Shown: positions 8,003 through 16,227, counted from the stretch's first letter. The stretch is DNA of 64,000 bases from Stenotrophomonas sp. SY1 (GCF_021202945.1 NZ_JAJOYR010000003.1:1-64000), one strand, 5' to 3'. Translations and numbers: made by a program. Notes: generated by a model not told the origin, from the sequence alone.

Positions 8003-9088
8003 ATGCACGCATTGAACGGTTTCAAGGAAATGCCATTGCGCAAGAAGACCGACGCCGATAGCTCGCCCCACAACCTGGGGCGGCCCGCCACGATCAACGA
8101 CATCGCGCGGTTGTCGGGTGTCTCCAAGAAGACGGTGTCGCGGATCATCAACAACTCGCCGCTGGTGCGCAAAGACACCCGCGACAAGGTCGAGACGTTG
8201 ATGCGCGAAGTGGGCTACGCCCCCGACCCGCTTGCCCGTGGCCTGGCATTCCGGCGCTCATTCCTGATCGGCATGGTGTACGACAACCCCACCGCGCAGT
8301 ACGTGGTGGACATGCAGAACGGCGCGCTGGATGCACTGCGTGGTTCCAGCTTCGAGCTGGTGGTGCACCCGTGTGACACCCGCAGCCCCGGTTACATCGA
8401 GGGCGTGAAGCGGTTCGTGCAGCAGCAGAAGCTGCACGGCGTGATCCTGGTTCCGCGTGCCTCCGAAGACCAGGCGCTGGCCGACATGCTGGAAGAGATC
8501 GGCTGCCGCTTCACCCGCATCGCCGCGCTGCCGCTGGATGAAACCTCGCAGATGGTGATCACCCACGACCGTGATGGCGCGGCCGAGGCGGCCGATTACC
8601 TGCTGTCGCTGGGTCATCGTGACATCGCGTTGATCACTGGTCCGTCGGCGTACCGTTCGGCGCACGAGCGCACCGCCGGTTTCATCGAGGCGCTGCACAA
8701 CCGCGGCATCGAACTGCCGCCGGCACGCATCATCGAAGCCGGTTACACCTTCGAATCGGGTGTGGCCGCGGCCGAGAAGCTGCTGCTGGGCAAGCAACGC
8801 CCGACCGCCATCTTCACCGGTAACGATGAAATGGCTGCCGGCGTCTACAAGGTGGCCATGCGTGCGGGCATCAGCATTCCGCGCGAGCTGTCGATCGTGG
8901 GCTACGACGACAGTCCGCTGGCCTCGCGCCTGTGGCCGTCGCTGACCTCGGTGCGGCGCAATACCCGCGACACCGGGCGTACCGCCGCTGCGATGTTGAT
9001 CCAGCCCGAGGGCAAGAATGCTCTGCCGCTGGCCAGCGTGCGCCCGCACCTGATTGTCCGCGACTCCTGCCAGCCGCCGCAGGACTGA
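8003..9088 (+). CDS. LacI-family transcriptional repressor of the uronate island
   Basis: 361 residues in the longest form. The helix-turn-helix (ATINDIARLSGVSKKTVS) comes first, then the hinge, then a periplasmic-binding-like effector domain with GYDDSPLASRLWP and a SVRRNTRDTG tail. Start choice is open: ATG 8003 has no ribosome site, whereas TTG 8036 is preceded by AAGGA at good spacing, and ATG 8030 sits too close to it. Its likely operators are the two TGACACCGGTTT-type sites at 4059 and 9140, which flank the genes it should control. The effector is probably a KDG-like or unsaturated uronate intermediate (inference). Confidence 0.88.
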   Translation: MHALNGFKEMPLRKKTDADSSPHNLGRPATINDIARLSGVSKKTVSRIINNSPLVRKDTRDKVETLMREVGYAPDPLARGLAFRRSFLIGMVYDNPTAQYVVDMQNGALDALRGSSFELVVHPCDTRSPGYIEGVKRFVQQQKLHGVILVPRASEDQALADMLEEIGCRFTRIAALPLDETSQMVITHDRDGAAEAADYLLSLGHRDIALITGPSAYRSAHERTAGFIEALHNRGIELPPARIIEAGYTFESGVAAAEKLLLGKQRPTAIFTGNDEMAAGVYKVAMRAGISIPRELSIVGYDDSPLASRLWPSLTSVRRNTRDTGRTAAAMLIQPEGKNALPLASVRPHLIVRDSCQPPQD

Positions 9089-9139
9089 CACACCCAAGCT
9101 TTTGTTCCATAAAGGAAATACATCTTCTTGCGGCGCAAA

Positions 9140-9168
9140 ATGACACCGGTTTCCATAACCGCTAGAAT
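9140..9168 (+). promoter_or_regulatory. Promoter with LacI-type operator, kduD
   Basis: ATGACA (9140-9145) and TAGAAT (9163-9168) are 17 bases apart, a good promoter. The -35 box overlaps TGACACCGGTTTCCA, an imperfect palindrome on ACCGGT. Thirteen bases (ATGACACCGGTTT) are identical to the site at 4059-4071. Repressor binding would directly mask the -35 region. The leader to the kduD start is about 135 bases and GC-rich. Confidence 0.6.
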
Positions 9169-9307
9169 CACTCCGAACCCGCCCTGGAGCCGCACTCCGG
9201 GGCCGGCCGGACAAGTCCGCGGCTGCGGCTGAAACGCAGCTGTCGCAACCCTTCCGGCCACGCTGCCGGCTGCAACCCACGAACCACCGCTCAGGGAGAG
9301 GAACACC

Positions 9308-10063
9308 ATGACGAATCCATTCAGTCTCGAAGGCAAGGTCGCACTGGTAACCGGTGCCAATACGGGCCTGGGCCAGGGCATCGCGCTGGCGCTTGCCGCC
9401 GCCGGTGCCGACATTGCCGGTGCCGGCATCGTCCCTGCCGACGAGACCGCCGAGAAGGTGCGCGCGCTGGGCCGCCGCTTCCTCAACATCGAAGCCAACC
9501 TAATCAGCATCGAGCCGGTTGAGCGCGTGGTCGCCGAGACCATCGCCGGGCTCGGCCGTCTGGACATCCTGGTCAACAACGCCGGGCTGATCCGTCGCGC
9601 CGACGCGGTGGACTTCAGCGAGAAGGACTGGGACGACGTGATGAACGTGAACATCAAGTCGGCGTTCTTCATGAGCCAGGCAGCGGGCAGGCACTTCATC
9701 GCCCAGGGCAGCGGCAAGATCATCAACATCGCCTCGATGCTGTCCTTCCAGGGCGGCGTGCGGGTGCCGTCGTACACCGCGTCCAAGAGCGGCATCGCCG
9801 GCATCACCCGTTTGCTGGCCAATGAGTGGGCAGGCAAGGGCGTGACCATCAATGCGATCGCGCCGGGCTACATGGCCACTGACAACACCGCGCAGCTGCG
9901 TGCCGATGAAGACCGCAACAAGGCCATCCTGGATCGCATCCCGGCCGGCCGTTGGGGCAAGCCGGAAGACCTGGGTGGTACTGCCGTGTTCCTGGCGTCG
10001 AGCGCTTCGGACTACGTCAACGGCGCGATCATCCCGGTGGATGGTGGTTGGTTGGCGCGCTGA
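9308..10063 (+). CDS. kduD: 2-deoxy-D-gluconate 3-dehydrogenase / 2-keto-3-deoxy-gluconate-forming dehydrogenase
   Basis: A 251-residue short-chain dehydrogenase/reductase. TGANTGLGQG is the nucleotide loop, NNAG follows, and the catalytic Ser-Tyr-Lys set lies in IASMLSF and SYTASK; MATDN and VDGGWLAR are typical of KduD. KduD reduces 2,5-diketo-3-deoxygluconate to 2-keto-3-deoxygluconate in pectin and glycosaminoglycan catabolism. GGGAGAGG precedes ATG 9308. It pairs with the RpiB-family isomerase downstream, which would supply its substrate. Regulation by the adjacent LacI protein is suggested by the operator at 9140. Confidence 0.85.
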   Translation: MTNPFSLEGKVALVTGANTGLGQGIALALAAAGADIAGAGIVPADETAEKVRALGRRFLNIEANLISIEPVERVVAETIAGLGRLDILVNNAGLIRRADAVDFSEKDWDDVMNVNIKSAFFMSQAAGRHFIAQGSGKIINIASMLSFQGGVRVPSYTASKSGIAGITRLLANEWAGKGVTINAIAPGYMATDNTAQLRADEDRNKAILDRIPAGRWGKPEDLGGTAVFLASSASDYVNGAIIPVDGGWLAR

Positions 10064-10428
10064 GTTTTCAGGTGTGCGTGGGAGTGGGATCAGAAGCTGA
10101 AAGGCGCCCTCACCCCTACCCCTCTCCCGCATGCGGGAGAGGGGAAAGCATTAGCCAAGGCAACGGCTAAGGCAACAGCTGAAGCAACTGCCAAAGCAAC
10201 GGCCGGAGCAGCAGCTGGAGCAACAGCCGAAGCAACAGCCAAAGCAACAGCCAAAGCAACAGCCAAAGCAACAGCCAAAGCAACAGCCTTGGCAGCAATG
10301 GCGAGCTGCACTGATTTCCCTTCTCCCGCGTGCGGGAGAAGGTGCCCCGAAGGGGCGGATGAGGGAAGCCGCTGCTTTGGCTTTCAACTCATCAACAACA
10401 ACGTTTCCCCATACAAGAGAGTCATGCA
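10064..10428. repeat. 365-base gap: two short-hairpin repeats flanking a 12-bp minisatellite
   Basis: No gene is supported. Bases 10115-10145 hold the CTCTCCCGC/GCGGGAGAG dyad in the CCCTCACCCC context, which may end kduD transcription. Bases 10318-10366 hold CTTCTCCCGC/GCGGGAGAAG followed by CCCCGAAGGGG and GGATGAGGG, the same family in opposite orientation. Between them lies the minisatellite listed separately. AAGAGAG at about 10420 is the ribosome site for the next gene. Confidence 0.75.
10153..10296. repeat. Minisatellite, 12 units of 12 bp (consensus AGCCAAAGCAAC)
   Basis: Twelve contiguous 12-base units. Units 8-11 (10237-10284) are identical AGCCAAAGCAAC; the outer units differ at one to four positions, the pattern expected from slippage with older edges. 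One forward frame reads Ala-Lys-Ala-Thr repeats, but there is no start or ribosome site. The array is bounded by oppositely oriented short-hairpin repeats and lies between kduD and the RpiB-like gene. Confidence 0.95.
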
Positions 10429-11067
10429 ATGAAGATCGCGTTGATGCAGGAATTCAGCCAGGCCGCCAAGAACCCGGTGGTGCTGGAACAGCTCAACACC
10501 GTGGCCGCCGCTCAGGGCCATGACGTGTTCAACGTGGGCATGGACGGTGACAACGACCACCGCCTGACCTACATCCACCTGGGCATCTGCGCCGCGCTGC
10601 TGCTCAACTCGAAGGCAGTGGATTTCGTCGTTGCCGGTTGCGGCACCGGCCAGGGCGCGATGATGTCGCTCAATGCATGGCCGGGCGTGTATTGCGGCTA
10701 CTGCATCGAGCCGACCGATGCCTTCCTTTTCGCCCAGGTCAACAGCGGCAATGCGCTGGCACTGCCGTTTGCCAAGGGCTTCGGCTGGGGTGCGGAGATC
10801 AACATCCGCTACATCTTCGAGAAGGCATTCGCTGGCGAGCGTGGCCAGGGTTACCCGGCCGAGCGCAAGGAATCGCAGATGGCCAATGCCGGCATCCTGG
10901 CGCAGGTGAAGCAGGGCGCTTCGAAGGATTTCGTCGAAGGCCTGAAGTCGATCGACCCGGAACTGGTGAAGCAGGCAGTCGGTGGCGAGCGTTTCCAGAA
11001 GGCGTTCTTCGACAACGCCCAGGACGCGGACATCGTGGCCTACGTGAAGGGCGTGCTGGGCAAGTAA
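10429..11067 (+). CDS. RpiB/LacA/LacB-family sugar isomerase (DhuI-like)
   Basis: 212 residues, longer than the ~150-residue ribose-5-phosphate isomerase B. The RpiB active-site loop is present as AGCGTGQG with its Cys, followed by a dimer-interface region (CIEPTDAFLFAQVNSGNALALP) and an extra ~60-residue C-terminal part. Long members of this family include streptococcal DhuI, which isomerises the linear form of unsaturated uronate for a KduD/DhuD-type reductase. Placement beside kduD fits that role better than pentose phosphate metabolism. No KduI-type isomerase is visible in the window, which supports the replacement idea. ATG 10429 follows AAGAGAG. Confidence 0.8.
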   Translation: MKIALMQEFSQAAKNPVVLEQLNTVAAAQGHDVFNVGMDGDNDHRLTYIHLGICAALLLNSKAVDFVVAGCGTGQGAMMSLNAWPGVYCGYCIEPTDAFLFAQVNSGNALALPFAKGFGWGAEINIRYIFEKAFAGERGQGYPAERKESQMANAGILAQVKQGASKDFVEGLKSIDPELVKQAVGGERFQKAFFDNAQDADIVAYVKGVLGK

Positions 11068-11371
11068 GCCGCCCGGCATCGCGGTAGTGCCCTTGCGGGC
11101 GGACAAGGGCGCCTGATGGCGCCCTTGTTGTTTGTGGTGGCTGCATGGCGCTGCGGCAGGGGCGGCCTTGGTCGCCAAGCCGCAGGCACATCCACCGCCG
11201 ACAACGGCATTGCATTGCCGAAGTGGTCTTTGACTGAGGCAGAAGCATTCCCTCCACACCCCATCGCTTCGCGTCCCGGCCTTTGCGCCAGCGCAGAGGC
11301 GCTCAACGGGCTTCGCAAGCCCGCCCGCATTGCCCGGCAAGGGCCGTGCGGCCTAACGCAGAAGAAAAAAC
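11068..11371. other. 304-base gap between isomerase and esterase-cupin genes
   Basis: Contains the terminator at 11103-11128 and then about 240 bases in which I see no gene, no repeat of the families found elsewhere and no clear promoter boxes. The GDSL-cupin gene starts at its right edge after an A-rich stretch (AGAAGAAAAAAC). Confidence 0.6.
11103..11128 (+). terminator. Hairpin terminator after the isomerase gene
   Basis: Perfect 11-bp stem ACAAGGGCGCC / GGCGCCCTTGT with loop TGAT, followed by TGTTTG. It starts 36 bases after the stop codon. A short T-rich tail makes factor-independent termination plausible. Confidence 0.75.
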
Positions 11372-12562
11372 ATGAAACTGCCCGCGCTGTGTTTGATCGC
11401 CATCTGCTGCATGACAAATTTCGCCTACGCACAAGGCGCCTCCCAGCGTGTCTTCATCGCTGCCGACTCCACGGCCGCCAGCTACGGCCCGGAACGTGCG
11501 CCGCAGGCCGGTTGGGGGCAGGCGTTGCAGAGCTGGCTGGACCCGGCGCAGTGGCAGGTGCGCAACCACGCCGTTGGTGGGCGTAGTACGCGCAGTTTCA
11601 TCAACGAAGGCAGGTTGGATGTCATCGGCAAGGAATTGCAGGCCGGTGATGTGTTGTTGATCCAGTTCGGCCACAACGATGCCAAGCTTGAGGACGCCAG
11701 CCGCTACACCGATCCGGACGGCGACTACGCGATGTTCCTCGGCCGCTACATCACGTTGGCACGTGACAAGGGCGCAACGCCGATCCTGGTCACGCCGGTT
11801 GCACGGCTGCTGTACGACTTCGGTGCGCTGCTGGATACGCACGGCCGCTACACGCAGGCGATGAAACGCGTGGCCAGTGAGCAGCACGTGCAGCTGATCG
11901 ACCTCAATGCCAGTTCGATGGCATGGGTACGTGCGCTGGGCGAGCAGGGTGCAAAGCCTTACTTCATGTTCGTTCCGGAACAGAACAAAGCTGACGGCAC
12001 TCATTTCAGTGTTGCCGGCGCCAATGCCGTCGCCTGTATGGTGATGCGTGGCTGGGTAGAGCTTCAGCCGCAGATGAAGTGCCTACTGAAACGCGACATC
12101 GATTGCGGTGCGATCAGCGCAGCGACGACCGCGAACGCGAGTACGCGTGCCCCGGCGACTGCACCGCTCACACCTGCAAACAAGCCGGCAACGGCCAACC
12201 CGCACGGCTCACAGGTGATCCGCGAGCAGGACATCGGCCGCGAGCAACCGGGTCCACATGGTGGTGCCGGTCCGACCACGGCTTATTCGTTCTTTGCCGA
12301 CATCGGTGACCTGCCGTTCGTGATGCGCAAGCGCGTGCTGCACAAGGGCGCGGGCATCGGCCTGCATCCGCAGCACAAGGACGAGATCTACTACATCGTC
12401 AGCGGCAACGGCCTGTACGTGCTCGATGGCCAGCAGTACGAAGTTGGTCCTGGGCATGCGTTGCTGACCCGCAGTGGCAGCACGCATGCGTTGCAGCAGA
12501 CCGGCGATGAGGACCTGGTGGTGATGCTGGCGTATCCGGCAAGTCCGGTCCCGGCCCGCTAG
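11372..12562 (+). CDS. Exported GDSL rhamnogalacturonan acetylesterase fused to a C-terminal cupin
   Basis: A 396-residue two-domain protein. A Sec signal (residues ~1-20, ending AYA) precedes an SGNH/GDSL esterase: AADST with the nucleophile Ser, the GGRSTRSF glycine block, QFGHND with Asn, and DGTHFSVAG with the Asp/His pair, as in carbohydrate-esterase family 12. An Ala/Thr/Pro linker (about 245-280) leads to a single cupin (about 290-390) with HPQHKDE metal residues and a late STHAL His. Cupins of similar size include KdgF, which linearises unsaturated uronates, so the fusion may couple deacetylation and linearisation outside the cytoplasm. That coupling is inference; the cupin could instead be a sugar-binding module. 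Confidence 0.8.
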   Translation: MKLPALCLIAICCMTNFAYAQGASQRVFIAADSTAASYGPERAPQAGWGQALQSWLDPAQWQVRNHAVGGRSTRSFINEGRLDVIGKELQAGDVLLIQFGHNDAKLEDASRYTDPDGDYAMFLGRYITLARDKGATPILVTPVARLLYDFGALLDTHGRYTQAMKRVASEQHVQLIDLNASSMAWVRALGEQGAKPYFMFVPEQNKADGTHFSVAGANAVACMVMRGWVELQPQMKCLLKRDIDCGAISAATTANASTRAPATAPLTPANKPATANPHGSQVIREQDIGREQPGPHGGAGPTTAYSFFADIGDLPFVMRKRVLHKGAGIGLHPQHKDEIYYIVSGNGLYVLDGQQYEVGPGHALLTRSGSTHALQQTGDEDLVVMLAYPASPVPAR

Positions 12563-12783
12563 TGGCCCAGGCCTTGCGCCAGCTCAGTTGACAGCGCGCA
12601 TGGCTGCCTTCAATGTGCCGCGCAATGGGGGCTGCCGAAGTACCGTCACGCCGGTGTTGCACGTGCAATGCCCGGGTGCGGCCGCTTTGGCTGGGGATGG
12701 TCGCGCGGATATGACACCGAACCGGTTGCGCCGCCTGGGTGAGCAGTCAGGGATTTGTCGGTATATCCAGAAGGAAAGGACAG

Positions 12784-13515
12784 ATGAAGAAGTTCGCGGC
12801 CGTAACCGTTCCGCTGTTGTTGCTCACCGTCGCATCGACTGCCGGCGCCCAGTCGCTGTCCTCGGGCTGGACTTCCTATCGCGCGCAGCAGAAGGCCGCG
12901 ACCGCACCGACGGCTCAGGCCGAACAGGCTCCGGCAGCAAGCGCTTACCCGGCGCAGACACCGGCTCAGCCCCAATCCGGCGCTCCGGCCCAGGCCGCAG
13001 CGTCGCAGTGGTATCCCGCTGCACCCGAACAGCCGCGTGGTGGCTTCTTCGTTGGCGCCCAGGCCGGTGCGGGTTGGGTGTTCGAGGATATCGATCAGCG
13101 CGTACTTGGCGTCAACGCGGGTTACCGCTGGCAGGCGGGCCCGGACGTACAGGTGGGTGTCGAGGTGGCCGCCAGCCGGCTGGAAGACACGACGTGGCGG
13201 GGTGAGGAAGTTCCGAGCTTCGATTTCGTCAGCATCGGCGGCAATGCCCGTTTCAATTTTGGTCGTAACAGCCCGTGGTTTGGCATCGCCCGCGGCGGCT
13301 ACTGGTATGCCGAGTCCGATGACTGGTTTGGTGAAAGCGTCGATATCGATGGCGCGTACGCCGGCCTGGGCATCGGCGTGGACATCAATCGCAACTTCAA
13401 CCTGCAGTTGATGTACACCGCCTACCTGTATTCCTACCGGTACTACTACGACGACAACGAGTTCGAAGTGAACCGCGCCGACGTGCTGACGCTGGGCGGC
13501 GAAGTCCGCTTCTGA
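12784..13515 (+). CDS. Outer-membrane beta-barrel protein (OmpA/opacity-like)
   Basis: 243 residues. ATG 12784 follows AAGGAAAGGAC; the frame upstream to 12739 has no signal character. The signal peptide is MKKFAAVTVPLLLLTVAS-TAGAQ. The next ~70 residues are rich in Ala, Pro and Gln (a flexible periplasmic or surface segment). From about residue 85 alternating aromatic strands begin (GGFFVGAQAGAGWVFE, VNAGYRWQAG) and the protein ends GEVRF, the C-terminal Phe signature of barrel assembly. Probably an eight-strand barrel; the ligand or function is unknown. Confidence 0.8.
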   Translation: MKKFAAVTVPLLLLTVASTAGAQSLSSGWTSYRAQQKAATAPTAQAEQAPAASAYPAQTPAQPQSGAPAQAAASQWYPAAPEQPRGGFFVGAQAGAGWVFEDIDQRVLGVNAGYRWQAGPDVQVGVEVAASRLEDTTWRGEEVPSFDFVSIGGNARFNFGRNSPWFGIARGGYWYAESDDWFGESVDIDGAYAGLGIGVDINRNFNLQLMYTAYLYSYRYYYDDNEFEVNRADVLTLGGEVRF

Positions 13516-13526
13516 ATCATCCGTGG

Positions 13527-13591
13527 AGCGCAGCCATGCTGCGCTGGGGCTTCGCCGGTGAAGGCTCATGCCGAGCACGGCTCGGCACTAC
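13527..13591. repeat. Two SMAG-type REP palindromes
   Basis: AGCGCAGCCATGCTGCGCT (13527-13545) and GCCGAGCACGGCTCGGC with the complement of GTAG (13570-13591). On the minus strand the GTAG at 13591-13588 supplies the TAG stop of the LysR gene. They sit between two convergent genes and may act as terminators. Confidence 0.85.
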
Positions 13592-14514
13592 AGCGCGGCC
13601 GCGGTTGTCGCCCATGGTTCCTTCTGCAGGCGCTGCGCCAGGTAGTCGATCAACGCCTGCACGCGTGCTGGCCGGTGCAGGCCGGGTGGGGTGACGATGC
13701 TCAGGGACAGCGGTTCGACCTGCCAGTCGTCCATTGCGGTTTCCAGCCGGCCCTCGCGCAGCGCCTCCCAGACCAGGAACTCCGGTTGCAGCGCCAGGCC
13801 CAATCCGGCGTGTAGTGCGGCGTCGAATACTTCGGCGTTGTTGGCCTGCAGTTGCCGCGGCACGGTCTGTGCGAACTCACCGTGGCGTGGGTGGCGGAAA
13901 CGCCAGGTGTTGCCGCTGCGCGTGTAGCTGTACTGAAAGCCGCGATGGCCGGCGAGATCACGCGGATGCTTGGGTCGCCCATGCTGTGCGAAGTACTCCG
14001 GCGCGCCGACCAGCAGGATGCGCATCTGGCAGAGCGGGCGCGCGCGCAGGCTGGAGTCGGCCAGTGTGGAGATGCGCAGCGCCATGTCGAAGCGCTCGGC
14101 GACCAGGTCCACCATTTCGTCGCTGAGCTGGATGTCCAGCTCCACATCCGCATGCGCTTGCATGAATTCCGGCAGCAACGGTGCCAGCCGCGACACGCCG
14201 AAGGACATCGGCGCGGCGATGCGGATCAGCCCGCGCAGGGCGGCCGAGCGGTCGGCCACCTCGGCTTCCACCGCTTCACCTTCACCGAGGATGCGCGCGG
14301 CCCGTTCCAGCGCAGCCTCGCCGGCGGCGGTCAGCGACATGCGCCGCGAGGTGCGGTGGAACAGCGTGGTGCCGATGCGGGTTTCCAGCCGGGTGATGGC
14401 CTTGGAAACGGTGGCCTGCGACAGCTCCAGTTCCTCGGCGGCGCGGGCGAAGGAGCCGGCTTCAGCCACCTTGGCGAAGATGGCCCAGCCTTCCAGGTCG
14501 GGGAGTCGGTTCAT
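13588..14514 (-). CDS. LysR-family regulator divergent to pirin
   Basis: 308 residues with the LysR winged helix-turn-helix at residues ~5-65 (FAKVAEAGSFARAAEELELS, then TVSKAITRLE) and a C-terminal effector domain. It is divergently transcribed from a pirin gene, and the 136-base gap contains a perfect inverted repeat that is its likely binding site. The stop codon TAG lies inside the GTAG of a REP palindrome, so the last residues may reflect insertion of that element. The effector is unknown. The same pairing of LysR with pirin occurs again near 48 kb. Confidence 0.92.
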   Translation of the reverse strand: MNRLPDLEGWAIFAKVAEAGSFARAAEELELSQATVSKAITRLETRIGTTLFHRTSRRMSLTAAGEAALERAARILGEGEAVEAEVADRSAALRGLIRIAAPMSFGVSRLAPLLPEFMQAHADVELDIQLSDEMVDLVAERFDMALRISTLADSSLRARPLCQMRILLVGAPEYFAQHGRPKHPRDLAGHRGFQYSYTRSGNTWRFRHPRHGEFAQTVPRQLQANNAEVFDAALHAGLGLALQPEFLVWEALREGRLETAMDDWQVEPLSLSIVTPPGLHRPARVQALIDYLAQRLQKEPWATTAAAL

Positions 14515-14555
14515 GGCAGCGGGCGGGCAAGTGGCGTTCTCACGATCATGTCATA

Positions 14556-14578
14556 AATGGAAAGAATGAATTTCCATT
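14556..14578. promoter_or_regulatory. Inverted repeat, candidate LysR operator
   Basis: AATGGAAA (14556-14563) and TTTCCATT (14571-14578) are perfect 8-base arms around a 7-base spacer. The AT-rich site lies in the GC-rich divergent promoter region between the LysR and pirin genes. Confidence 0.6.
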
Positions 14579-14650
14579 GGTTCTATTCTCGGCGGGTAGG
14601 GGGAGGCCTAGACTGCGCCCATCGAAACCACTTACCCGCAGGAGAACGCC

Positions 14651-15355
14651 ATGATTGAACGTCGCCCGTTTGCCAGCCTTGGTGGAGCCAATCATGGTTG
14701 GCTTGATGCCAAGCACCACTTTTCCTTCGCCGAGTACCACGACCCCAAGCGCATGAACTGGGGCGCGATGCGGGTCTGGAACGACGACACCATCCAGCCC
14801 GGCACCGGCTTCCCGCCGCACCCGCATGCGGAGATGGAGATCATCACCTACGTGCGTGAAGGCGCCATCAGCCACCAGGACGACCAGGGCAACAAGGGCC
14901 GTACCGAAGCGGGCGATGTGCAGGTGATGAGTGCCGGCAGCGGCGTCCGCCATGCCGAGTACAACATGGAGCCGGGCATCACCCGCATCTTCCAGATCTG
15001 GATCTTCCCGGATGAGCGCGGTGGCAAGCCGTCGTGGGGCACCAAGCCGTTCCCCAAGGGCGAGCGCTCGGGCCGCTTCATCACCCTGGCCAGCGGCATG
15101 CAGGGCGATGACGAGGCACTGCCGATCCGCGCCAATGCCCGCGTCCTGGGTGCCACGCTCAAGGCCGGTGAAACCACCGAGTACCGCTTCACCGATGCCA
15201 CCCGCCACGGCTACCTGGTGCCCAACACCGGCAAGGTGGAAGTGGACGGCGTGACCCTGGAAGCCCGCGATGGCGCGGCCATCACCGGTGTGGAGAGCAT
15301 CCACATCCGCGCGCTGGAAGACACCGAGCTGGTGTTGGTGGATACGGCGGCCTGA
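14651..15355 (+). CDS. Pirin-family protein (bicupin, YhhW/quercetinase-like)
   Basis: 234 residues. The N-terminal cupin carries the pirin metal motif FPPHPHAEMEIITYV and a later HAEYN; GSGVRHAEYN and RIFQIWIFPDE are family landmarks. Bacterial pirins of this length include YhhW, with quercetin dioxygenase activity, and oxidative-stress-linked members; the actual substrate here is unknown. AGGAGAACGCC precedes ATG 14651. It is divergent from a LysR gene and ends in a strong hairpin terminator, so it is probably a single-gene unit. Confidence 0.9.
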   Translation: MIERRPFASLGGANHGWLDAKHHFSFAEYHDPKRMNWGAMRVWNDDTIQPGTGFPPHPHAEMEIITYVREGAISHQDDQGNKGRTEAGDVQVMSAGSGVRHAEYNMEPGITRIFQIWIFPDERGGKPSWGTKPFPKGERSGRFITLASGMQGDDEALPIRANARVLGATLKAGETTEYRFTDATRHGYLVPNTGKVEVDGVTLEARDGAAITGVESIHIRALEDTELVLVDTAA

Positions 15356-15386
15356 GCCGCCGACGGCAGGCGGAATTTGGTTGGGC

Positions 15387-15410
15387 AAGGGCGCAGGTGA
15401 CTGCGCCCTT
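15387..15410 (+). terminator. Terminator of the pirin gene
   Basis: Perfect 10-bp stem AAGGGCGCAG / CTGCGCCCTT with loop GTGA, then CCTGTTC. It begins 32 bases after the stop codon. Confidence 0.75.
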
Positions 15411-15576
15411 CCTGTTCATGCCACTGCGTAACGCTGGCGAATGATTCACTGCGATGCGTGTCGAGGCGTTGTTCGGGTAAGTGAAGCGCACCGGGAGGTC
15501 ATGGACAAGGACGCATTGATCCCTGCAGGGATGGCTCGTCTGCACGGAAGCCGCCAAGGGCTGCCGTGCTTTGCCA

Positions 15577-16227
15577 TTACTTCTTCTTCCGCGGCGCGCT
15601 CTTGCGCTTTGCGGGTGCGCGGCCCGTGGCAGTATTGCCACCTTCACCGCCACCCAGCTGCTCCATCCACGTCAGTACATCGACGTAGGCGATGAAGTGC
15701 TGGAGATAGTCCGGCGAGATGTCCTGCATCAGTGCCATCGCCCGGTAGGTGAGCACGCTGGAATGCAGCGGGCCAGCGTCTTCGGGCAGGGAATCCAGGC
15801 ATTGCCGCAGCAGGCTCTCGATGCGGATGCGGCTCCACAGCTGCTGGAACTCATCGAGCACCGGCATCGGTGCCGGATCGACCACGTCGTCGCCTTCGCT
15901 GCTTTCCGCAGCGGCGCTGCCGGATGCGGACAACGGCAACGGATACTGAAGCGGGACGGCGTTGAGCTTATCGAGCACGAGTTTGAGCGGGCTTGGGGTC
16001 GGCTCGCATGGCACTGACAGCGATGACGGCTGGTCCACGGCCTCGGCATACGCTGCAACCAGCTGCGACAGGCGCGCATCCAACTGCTGCCGCACCAGAC
16101 CATCGTGCTGCTCGGCGCGGCGGGCGAGGGCGCTGATCAGGCTGAAGCGCACCGGATCAATGCGGTCTGCGCCCTGTGCGCGCCATGCATCCAATCGCGA
16201 TTGTGCTGTGGCGGAATTACTTCGCAT
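15577..16227 (-). CDS. DUF2894-type protein, last gene of the motor-like operon
   Basis: 216 residues. ATG 16227 is chosen because it overlaps the upstream stop by 11 bases and AGGA lies upstream in the end of that gene; the longer open frame is a shadow. No signal peptide or membrane helix. An N-terminal helical region (RLDAWRAQGADRIDPVRFSLISAL) and a central Pro/Ala-rich part lead to a helical segment (LWSRIRIESLLRQCLDSLPE). The C-terminus is strongly basic (PAKRKSAPRKKK), so it may touch nucleic acid or the membrane. I recognise the family as uncharacterised DUF2894. Tight overlap implies it works with the MotB-like protein. Confidence 0.75.
   Translation of the reverse strand: MRSNSATAQSRLDAWRAQGADRIDPVRFSLISALARRAEQHDGLVRQQLDARLSQLVAAYAEAVDQPSSLSVPCEPTPSPLKLVLDKLNAVPLQYPLPLSASGSAAAESSEGDDVVDPAPMPVLDEFQQLWSRIRIESLLRQCLDSLPEDAGPLHSSVLTYRAMALMQDISPDYLQHFIAYVDVLTWMEQLGGGEGGNTATGRAPAKRKSAPRKKK

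Noticed and set aside
10153..10296. A CRISPR array.
   Set aside because: Units are contiguous 12-mers with no spacers, and no cas gene is near.
10090..10311. An Ala/Val/Leu-rich 73-residue frame (and an Ala-Lys-Ala-Thr frame on the other strand) in the minisatellite, possibly a histone-like tail protein.
   Set aside because: No ribosome site or family sequence; the composition is just the 12-base repeat read in frame.
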